Part shown: positions 5,311-10,340 of the stretch, in pieces
How positions within the stretch are numbered: the stretch's first letter is position 1
Layout of the letters: each line of letters begins with the position of its first letter
Source of the DNA: Fibrobacterota bacterium
GTDB lineage: Bacteria; Fibrobacterota; Chitinivibrionia; Chitinivibrionales; Chitinispirillaceae
Assembly: GCA_023412475.1 (NCBI GenBank)
Contig: JAEYNR010000096.1
Coordinates: forward strand, 1 to 12,150
DNA length: 12,150 bases
Direction of reading: 5' to 3'
Program-made: the position numbers and the translations under genes
Notes under the pieces: generated by a model
What the model was told of the DNA's origin: nothing
Database searches by the model: none
What the model saw: the letters and a program-made list of their open reading frames with translations, nothing else

Positions 5311-6941
5311 TTGTCCTGATGGAGCAGGACATAACTGTACTGCAGTCCCTGTTTACCTGTAATCTTCCCGATATATCCACTTTTCAGCAGATCCTTGAAG
5401 ATTATTCGCAAATAGGATTCACTCAAGCCACAAAGCTTTCTGATATCATTTCTGGAAAAGGTTATATCTGAAATAGAAATGCAGTTTCCAGGCACTCTTT
5501 TATTTTGCTCTTCAACAAACGATCTGATATGTGAAAGTACAGCCCTTCCCTGTGGTGAAAGCTCGTCATGAGTAACGGCAAAGGCTTCTTTACTCAATTC
5601 TATTGCCGTTTCAATGTCCGATTCCATAACGTATACAATCCCGTTATTTACAGGTCTTTGATATTGGTGCAACAGAGCTATTGATTTCACAAGGGAAATG
5701 AATACTTGCATATCTCTTCTGTTGTGAAGACAATTTGATGGATAAGAAATTGATAGGTTATCGGGAAAGCATACCTTCAGTGGCTTAAGCATTCTTTGGG
5801 CGTTTTGGTGCACCTTCTGTATATCTTTCCGTATTGATAATTGCCTTTGACCTTCTGCAGTCTCTGAGAATATCTGATTCTCAATTATCCTTCGTGTTTG
5901 CTCCTGTGATTCGTCCAAAGTAATGGTTAAAAACAGCCTTCTGATATCCTCATCCAACAGGTTTAAATCACTGCTTGACACAATTACACTTAAGGCTACC
6001 TTTTCGGAAATATCCTGAACAGATCTCTGACCGATTGTTGCATCGGCAATGGTGGAAAGTGTGGATATCCTTTGATCTGCAATTATGCTTTTCAGATACG
6101 GAAGACAGTCTCTAATCCCTTCCATATCGTCAATGGCCAATATCTTCCCGTTTAATGTTTTTGAATCATACAGCAGAGCTTTATTGCTGATATAGGTATA
6201 CTGTTTAACAGATTCGGATGGAAACAGAGATAAGACCGTATCCCGAAGAAAAGACTTTCCAGCACTATCCCGGGAAAGAATGTTTATTGAAACGGGGACA
6301 GAAAGCATTCTTGATGTAAGAGAAAGATATAATAGCAGAGCGTTTTTACTTTCGCCAATCAGCCCCATGGCTTCTATATCATTGGAGATCACATTCAACA
6401 GGTCATTACTCTTCAGGTACTCAATTGTTTTCTCACTTTCTTCTATACTCATTTCTGAAGCTGCAGCAGGAAGTCTGTCTTCCAATATGGAAATTCTTTC
6501 ATTTTCGAGAACTGCTATTAATTGTTTTAACTCGGTCCGTATCAGGGATGCTTTGATTGCTGTTTCTCTGAAGGCATTATTTATGAAGGACTCTTTTTCT
6601 TCAGGTGTGTACAGGTCAAGGAACTGAGTATAGGCATTCACCGTATCATCGGAATAGGAAACTCTTAGAGCAATTTTCAACCTATGAAGATTATCTGTAG
6701 ATAAACCCGCAGCCTTAAACAACAGTTGTCCTGTTCTTACATACAGCCCATCTTTTTTTCTTTCTACAACCACCCTGCTACTGCCATTTTCAGGATTAAA
6801 GATACCATCAGATTCAAATTTATATTCTGGTCTGTTAACTGGGAAGCTGGAATTTGTTAAGTTATCGCACAATAACCCGTTCTGTTTGCTTTTTTGTTGA
6901 AATCTGCTTATTTCCGCCATTTCTACCACCTTCCACTTCAT
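5268..6941 (-). CDS. Mobile-element ATPase matching the C-terminal half of CHC2-primase-type proteins
   Basis: The 557-residue protein matches, from memory of the family, the region that follows the zinc finger and Toprim domains in about 1000-residue CHC2 primase-like proteins of mobile elements. Residues of about 60-150 hold RLKIALRV and FLDLYTPEEKESF. The ATPase core has LSLTSRMLSVPV (about 206-217), a Walker A variant SRDSAGKS (223-230), a Walker B-like KILAIDD (266-272), the polar stretch VSSSDLNLLDEDIRR with candidate arginine finger (321-335) and TLDESQEQTRRI (341-352). The C-terminus (about 462-540) looks like a winged helix (FSRNDIRKLCGLSES). The zinc finger and Toprim primase part is absent, so it cannot prime DNA by itself. 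It probably loads or remodels DNA for replication or transposition of the element. The ATG at 6941 has AAGGA four bases upstream. Confidence 0.75.
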   Translation of the reverse strand: MKWKVVEMAEISRFQQKSKQNGLLCDNLTNSSFPVNRPEYKFESDGIFNPENGSSRVVVERKKDGLYVRTGQLLFKAAGLSTDNLHRLKIALRVSYSDDTVNAYTQFLDLYTPEEKESFINNAFRETAIKASLIRTELKQLIAVLENERISILEDRLPAAASEMSIEESEKTIEYLKSNDLLNVISNDIEAMGLIGESKNALLLYLSLTSRMLSVPVSINILSRDSAGKSFLRDTVLSLFPSESVKQYTYISNKALLYDSKTLNGKILAIDDMEGIRDCLPYLKSIIADQRISTLSTIADATIGQRSVQDISEKVALSVIVSSSDLNLLDEDIRRLFLTITLDESQEQTRRIIENQIFSETAEGQRQLSIRKDIQKVHQNAQRMLKPLKVCFPDNLSISYPSNCLHNRRDMQVFISLVKSIALLHQYQRPVNNGIVYVMESDIETAIELSKEAFAVTHDELSPQGRAVLSHIRSFVEEQNKRVPGNCISISDITFSRNDIRKLCGLSESYLRIIFKDLLKSGYIGKITGKQGLQYSYVLLHQDNFAELRNDFALKAS

Positions 6942-6948
6942 TATTTCC

Positions 6949-7224
6949 TTAAAAACATTGCAGGCAATTCCAATATTTCACCTTTGGTGGGATCTGCCTG
7001 TCCCATATCAACAGTGTAAAAACCATCTTAATGGAAGTTTTAAACTTTTTTTTCAGTTTTATCCAAATTGGAGAAGTTTTCCTACCTCCCCTACCACCTG
7101 TAAATAGGTCCTCCACCCATATTTTCATCGAAACTAAGTTTTTGAACGTTCTATAAGCGATTTTACAGTAATCAATCGACAGATTGCCTACAGAAAAGGG
7201 GGGTAAATCTGTTTCAGATTTCAC
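6949..7224 (-). CDS. Doubtful small open frame upstream of the ATPase
   Basis: A GTG start at 7224 gives 91 residues (start MKSETDLPPFSVGN, end NCLQCF) that stop 7 bp before the ATPase ATG. Spacing and direction fit an operon member, but I recognise no domain, the composition is unusual (clusters of Lys and aromatics), and the start lies within the repeat cluster at 7205-7299. It may be a leader or chance frame instead. Confidence 0.22.
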   Translation of the reverse strand: MKSETDLPPFSVGNLSIDYCKIAYRTFKNLVSMKIWVEDLFTGGRGGRKTSPIWIKLKKKFKTSIKMVFTLLIWDRQIPPKVKYWNCLQCF

Positions 7225-7299
7225 CTGCCTTTCTGTTACAGATTGCAGGGGGTTTTCTGTTACAGATTCCTACCCCTGATCTGTTAGCTTTCTGTAAGG
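7205..7299. repeat. Cluster of TCTGTTACAGA iteron-like repeats
   Basis: Two exact copies of TTTCTGTTACAGATT lie at 7230-7244 and 7254-7268, 24 bp apart. Variants are AAATCTG-TTT-CAGATTT (7205-7221, a perfect inverted repeat), ATCTGTTAG (7279-7287) and TTTCTGTAAGG (7289-7299). The core TCTGT-T-ACAGA is palindromic. The cluster lies upstream of the ATPase operon, so it could be a replication or transposition origin or a regulator binding array. Confidence 0.7.
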
Positions 7300-7485
7300 T
7301 TCACCCGATCCCTGCCAATACTCCCACTCACTCCCTGACTTCCAATCCTTCTTTTTTTCGTTTTTCCTAGACTGGCTCATCTCTACGCGAACTATACTAG
7401 TCTCCGCACAGAACTATGTTTTCTTTCTTTATTAGAATAAGACTCATCCAAATGGAAGCAGACTGATTCAATGATCAGTGTATCC

Positions 7486-7697
7486 AAGAGTCTTCAAAAG
7501 GGGTACAACACAAGATCAGGATATCCCTATTATCCTTTGAAGATTCTTAATTCTTTGTTTCCGGAGAAGAAAAAGCACTGGAACTGGAGAAAAGCATCAC
7601 GGAACAGTGAAAATTTGAGCGTAGCGATAATTTGAAGTGTGAAGTGATATCGGTTCTCAGGGTGATAGCCCTGAGTGGGGTGTGGGGCAAAGCCCCA
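7486..7697. ncRNA. Multi-hairpin region, candidate structured RNA or single-strand origin
   Basis: Four inverted repeats occur in a row. A long stem pairs 7486-7501 with 7534-7548 (AAGAGTCTTCAAAAGG with CCTTTGAAGATTCTT; one G-U, one bulge). AAATT/AATTT arms lie at 7611-7633. CTCAGGG/CCCTGAG arms lie at 7656-7675 with a 6-base loop. TGGGGC-AAA-GCCCCA lies at 7683-7697. No protein frame here is convincing. The strand is not determined, and no known RNA family is assigned. Confidence 0.4.
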
Positions 7698-7821
7698 TGA
7701 TTTTAAGATGATCCGGTTAAGGTTGAGATGAATCACTCCTTTTATAGGTATTCTCTTATATAGCACGAGTAGAATTTTTGCTGTATGCATTTGCAAGATA
7801 GTGAGTTACGGCTGAATCTGA

Positions 7822-7887
7822 AAAGTTACAACGTGATAACTTTATTATTCTGGGACATTCAATAAAATTACTATCTGTAACTTTATT
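7822..7887 (+). promoter_or_regulatory. Inverted repeat and direct half-site upstream of the ribbon-helix-helix gene
   Basis: AAAGTTA (7822-7828) and TAACTTT (7837-7843) form a perfect inverted repeat with an 8-base spacer. The 10-mer TAACTTTATT recurs at 7837-7846 and 7878-7887. Ribbon-helix-helix repressors bind such sites, so autoregulation by the gene at 8008 is plausible. Confidence 0.45.
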
Positions 7888-8007
7888 TTTAATCGGTTAA
7901 CGAATAATTTTAAACTTTTTTAAAACTATTAAAGAAAAAACAGGGATTTTCGGTAGGAAAGTAAAGTGATATATCAGGAGATTTAAAACTTTACAGGGAG
8001 GTTAAAT

Positions 8008-8172
8008 ATGAAAAGATCAAAATTGGTAGGGTGTGCGATTGATGAAGAATTAAAGGAGTTATTTGAAAAAGAGTGCAAAAAGCTGAATCGTACCGTAAGC
8101 ACTATGACATTGATTCTGATAAAAGATTTCTTACTGCAGAAAGGTATTGATGCCAACAAAGGGGATGAATAA
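8008..8172 (+). CDS. Small ribbon-helix-helix (CopG/Arc-type) DNA-binding protein
   Basis: The 54-residue protein begins MKRSKLVGCAIDEELKELFE. A short N-terminal strand (KLVGCAID) is followed by a helix (EELKELFEKECKKLN), a turn (RTVS) and a second helix (TMTLILIKDFLLQKG), which is the ribbon-helix-helix pattern. Such proteins are dimeric repressors of copy number, antitoxins or accessory partition factors. The ATG at 8008 is preceded by AGGGAGG (7995-8001), a strong ribosome binding site. The next gene starts 58 bp downstream in the same direction, so the two may be co-transcribed. No toxin partner is visible beside it. Confidence 0.8.
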   Translation: MKRSKLVGCAIDEELKELFEKECKKLNRTVSTMTLILIKDFLLQKGIDANKGDE

Positions 8173-8230
8173 CTCCCCCTTTTTTTAAGAACAGCTTTTA
8201 AAGACTTTAAAAAAGTTAACAAGGTAATAA

Positions 8231-8782
8231 ATGAATCAGAAATTTTACAGGTTGATGACATACAGGTACATGTCTAAGTGTGAACGGAGTGTATATAATA
8301 CAGTAGACCGATACTGCTATGTAAAGAGAGACGGCACATTGAGCAGATTTGTTGGAACCGTAGCAGACCTTTGCCTGATTACAGGTTTTAACGAAAGAGA
8401 GGTTAAGACGGCAATAAAGATTTTGAAGGATAAGAAACTTTTGATCGTTGAAGGTGCTCATAAGAACCCTGAAAAAAGTTACCGGACAGTTCATTTTTGG
8501 AAGAACTTCCCCATAGCAGGAAAAACCGAAACTGTAAATGGTGAGATAGATATAGCAACAGGTGAAAGGGTGTATATGACCTATGAACACCAACTGTGGC
8601 TTTATAATCAGGGGGTGAGAAGCAGACCAAGTTTTAAAGAGGATGACCCGGGAATACTGGACATAATAAAAAAGAGCCTGCAATTTAAAACTATGGAAGA
8701 GATTCAGGAACTGAAGAAACCAGAAAAGAAAGTGTTGGATTCTGGAGAAGAAAAAGAAAAGATTTTGAGAGAAGAATTTTAA
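8231..8782 (+). CDS. Winged-helix protein, possible replication initiator or regulator
   Basis: The 183-residue protein starts MNQKFYRLMTYRYMSKCERS. Residues of about 17-75 form a winged helix-turn-helix: ERSVYNTVDRYC, then TVADLCLITGFNEREVKTAI and LKDKKLLIVEG. This is the layout seen in many plasmid and phage replication or regulatory proteins that test which genes are next to an origin. The C-terminal third is charged and repetitive in Lys and Glu (EEIQELKKPEKK, GEEKEKILREEF), probably flexible or coiled-coil. AAGGT at 8219-8223 is its ribosome binding site. I cannot assign it to a named Rep family. The neighbouring non-coding repeats and ribbon-helix-helix gene make a replication or copy-control role reasonable. 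Confidence 0.7.
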   Translation: MNQKFYRLMTYRYMSKCERSVYNTVDRYCYVKRDGTLSRFVGTVADLCLITGFNEREVKTAIKILKDKKLLIVEGAHKNPEKSYRTVHFWKNFPIAGKTETVNGEIDIATGERVYMTYEHQLWLYNQGVRSRPSFKEDDPGILDIIKKSLQFKTMEEIQELKKPEKKVLDSGEEKEKILREEF

Positions 8783-8870
8783 CCACGGAAGGCACTGAAG
8801 CACACGGAATTTGAGATTTCGGATTTTGTAACTTCTTTTTCAGTGTATTTCCGTGTTTTCAGTGGTTAAA
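8778..8870. repeat. Imperfect inverted-repeat element (REP/MITE-like)
   Basis: The arms start TTTAACCAC (8778-8786) and end GTGGTTAAA (8862-8870). Inside, ACACGGAA on the left pairs with TTCCGTGT on the right, with about 10 extra bases in the left arm (GGAAGGCAC). The element begins on the stop of the winged-helix gene, so it may also end its transcript. Similar ACCAC-GAA-GCAC elements are common intergenic repeats in bacteria (from memory). Confidence 0.7.
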
Positions 8871-8891
8871 CTCCTATTCCTATGAATCTTT

Positions 8892-8937
8892 TTCTTTGTT
8901 GACAATACTCCCTGTTTCGAGTATACTGGACAAAGAA
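8892..8937 (+). promoter_or_regulatory. Consensus promoter inside a 46-bp symmetric palindrome
   Basis: TTGACA (8899-8904), a 17-bp spacer and TATACT (8922-8927) form a near-perfect sigma-70 promoter for the recombinase at 9069. The same bases form nested inverted repeats at equal distances from the centre (8914/8915): TTCTTTGT (8892-8899) with ACAAAGAA (8930-8937), and ATACT (8905-8909) with AGTAT (8920-8924). A dimeric regulator or the recombinase itself probably binds here, and binding would block the promoter. Confidence 0.8.
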
Positions 8938-9068
8938 GTGTCTGGAAAAAAAGGTTTTTGAAAAAATATGTGAAATTTGATCAGTTTCTAATCTCTGGGC
9001 TGTAAATTGATGTCTGGGAATAATCATTCGATTAATATGAGGCACTTCTGAAGAAAAAGGAGTCTGTT

Positions 9069-9710
9069 ATGAGTAAGAGAGCTTGTATCTTTGTTAGGGT
9101 AAGCAGTACCAATGATCGTCAGGATTATAACAGACAGATTGAAGACCTGAAAGTTTATTGCGAAAGACAAGATCTGCAGATAGTTCATATCATTTCTGAA
9201 AAGGTAAGTGGAGCAAAAAGAAATGAAGATAGAGTAGGAGTAAAGGAATTACGGAAGTTAGCTTCCAAAAGGTCTTTTGATGTCCTAGTAGTATCGGAAA
9301 TCTCCCGTTTAGGTCGTAATCCGTTTCAAATTCAGCAGGTCATTGAAGAACTTTCCGAATCAGGGATTTCTATCCATATCGAATCTTTAGGTTTGAAAAC
9401 CATTGATGAAAACGGAAACAGGTCTCCAATGGTGGAATTCATGTTGTCTATTTTGATGCAATTAGCAAGAATGGAACGAGAATTCTTAATCCAACGGGTG
9501 AAAAGTGGCTTGAACCACGCCAAAGCTAAAGGAAAGGTTCTTGGCAGACCTAAAAATTCTATAATGGATCAGCAGGTTTTCCTGAAAAAGTATAAGAATC
9601 TATCTGCAGACCTGAAAAATGGTTTGTCAGTACGAAAAGCAGCAAAAATTCACGAAGTTTCTTTGAATACGGTTCTGAAGGTCAGAAAGGCACTTAATTT
9701 AGCAGCCTGA
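9069..9710 (+). CDS. Serine recombinase (resolvase/invertase family), intact copy
   Basis: The 213-residue protein has a resolvase catalytic domain (about 1-140) and a C-terminal helix-turn-helix (about 165-210, SVRKAAKIHEVSLNTVLKVR). Motifs include FVRVSS with Arg10 and nucleophile Ser12, EKVSGAKRNEDR (44-55), SEISRLGRN with Arg80 and Arg83, the E helix start MVEFMLSILMQLARMEREF and the GKVLGRPK hinge. Length and order are those of small resolvases and invertases, not of large integrases or IS607 transposases, which have an N-terminal helix-turn-helix. The ATG at 9069 has AAAGGAG (9056-9062). Its promoter lies about 140 bp upstream within a palindrome. Two decayed copies lie at 292-596 and 1700-2036 in the same orientation, each before a minus-strand toxin module. 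It probably acts on sites near its own 3' flank. Confidence 0.95.
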   Translation: MSKRACIFVRVSSTNDRQDYNRQIEDLKVYCERQDLQIVHIISEKVSGAKRNEDRVGVKELRKLASKRSFDVLVVSEISRLGRNPFQIQQVIEELSESGISIHIESLGLKTIDENGNRSPMVEFMLSILMQLARMEREFLIQRVKSGLNHAKAKGKVLGRPKNSIMDQQVFLKKYKNLSADLKNGLSVRKAAKIHEVSLNTVLKVRKALNLAA

Positions 9711-9741
9711 AAATGTATCCGATAAGGATACTTTTTCGGGC
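9705..9741 (+). terminator. Hairpin terminator of the intact recombinase
   Basis: GCCTGAAAA pairs with TTTTCGGGC (one G-U), and GTATCC with GGATAC around GATAA; T-rich sequence lies in the descending arm. The stem starts within the last codons of the recombinase. The counterpart after remnant A (591-627) differs in both arms in ways that keep pairing, which argues that the structure is selected. Confidence 0.65.
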
Positions 9742-9892
9742 TTATTGATCATTGATCAGAAGGGATCAGATTTTGTCCGCTATAGCGTACTTTTTGCAGG
9801 TATGCAGAATTCTTCAATCACTCTCCACCATCCCACCTTCCCCATTTACAGGGAACAAAAATCAAACTCTCTTTCTCTCTTACTTATTTGAT
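9711..9892 (+). repeat. Conserved non-coding 3' flank of the intact recombinase
   Basis: This stretch is homologous to 597-770. It includes the GCTATAGC palindrome, the 42-bp block at 9840-9881 identical to 718-759, and a local ATTGATC tandem pair (9744-9757) that the other copy lacks. It ends 19 bp before the stop of the convergent lipoprotein gene at 9900, so the junction between recombinase module and cargo is sharp. Confidence 0.8.
9775..9790. other. GCTATAGC-centred palindrome, second copy
   Basis: GTCCGCTATAGCGTAC is symmetric except for one position on each side. It is the counterpart of 651-666 and lies about 65 bp after the recombinase stop. It is a candidate crossover or regulator site. 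Confidence 0.4.
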
Positions 9893-9899
9893 GTAAATT

Positions 9900-10340
9900 T
9901 CATAATGGATTCAAGTAAATTGTAGGAATCGTTAAAATTGTTTTGTCTCTTTTACTGATACCACCATCAATAACAGATCCTTTTGCAAAGAATGTGTCAA
10001 CTGTGGAAAACCCAATTTTTTCGTACCTAAAACGATATTCTATCTCACTTGCAGTAGGACAACTGTACGTTCGTTGTGGAGTCAACAAAGACTCATAGTT
10101 AAAATTACCTTCGGCATTTGTAGTAAAGACGTTAGTGCCTTTACCTTGCACCTTATCACCATAGTTATATGTAACAGGCGTAACAATTACACCTGCCAAC
10201 ACGGTCGAATCTACAGAATTTTTTACGCAACCTATAATCTCATAACCGCACGAATCATCACCACTACAACCACAGTTTATGCAAACAAAGGTTGCAAATA
10301 GAAATACTAAAATGATCTTATAAACCCAAGTCTGTTCCAT
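9900..10340 (-). CDS. Putative lipoprotein with carboxypeptidase-regulatory-like domain, candidate RHS immunity protein
   Basis: The 146-residue protein has a hydrophobic signal (VYKIILVFLFATFV) followed by Cys-rich INCGCSGDDS, so it is probably a lipoprotein although the lipobox is not canonical. The mature part reads YEIIGCVKNSVDSTVLAGVI, then FTTNAEGNFNYESL, the pattern of a transthyretin-like carboxypeptidase regulatory domain. The ATG at 10340 is directly preceded by AGGAGG and overlaps the RHS gene by 23 bp (RHS stop at 10318), so the two are translationally coupled. Longer in-frame starts up to 10442 lie inside the RHS gene and lack this site. The position after an RHS tip points to immunity; a general surface lipoprotein remains possible. 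Confidence 0.72.
   Translation of the reverse strand: MEQTWVYKIILVFLFATFVCINCGCSGDDSCGYEIIGCVKNSVDSTVLAGVIVTPVTYNYGDKVQGKGTNVFTTNAEGNFNYESLLTPQRTYSCPTASEIEYRFRYEKIGFSTVDTFFAKGSVIDGGISKRDKTILTIPTIYLNPL

Larger units (their letters stand above)
7225..8007. other. Long non-coding control region
   Basis: This stretch of nearly 800 bp has no gene I can support. In order it holds the repeat cluster (to 7299), about 190 bp with nothing clear, a run of hairpins (7486-7697), about 120 bp with nothing clear, an inverted repeat with a direct half-site (7822-7887), and AT-rich DNA (about 7845-7970) before the ribbon-helix-helix gene. Divergent genes on both sides plus iteron-like repeats plus AT-rich DNA is the usual form of a plasmid or element origin (inference). 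Confidence 0.6.

Noticed and set aside
7486..7697. Known guide-RNA or HEARO-type RNA
   Set aside because: No IscB, TnpB or other nuclease gene is present, and I cannot match a family consensus by eye.
7530..7796. Minus-strand open frame of 88 codons with APHPTQGYHP-like translation
   Set aside because: It runs through the perfect hairpins at 7656-7697, has no ribosome binding site or domain, and the translation is typical of hairpin-rich non-coding DNA.
8216..8803. Long minus-strand open frame opposite the winged-helix gene
   Set aside because: It is antisense to a gene with a clear domain and ribosome binding site; its Phe/Leu/Cys-rich composition is that of a shadow frame.
9069..9710. IS607-type serine transposase
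   Set aside because: The helix-turn-helix is C-terminal, as in resolvases and invertases, and no TnpB gene is nearby.
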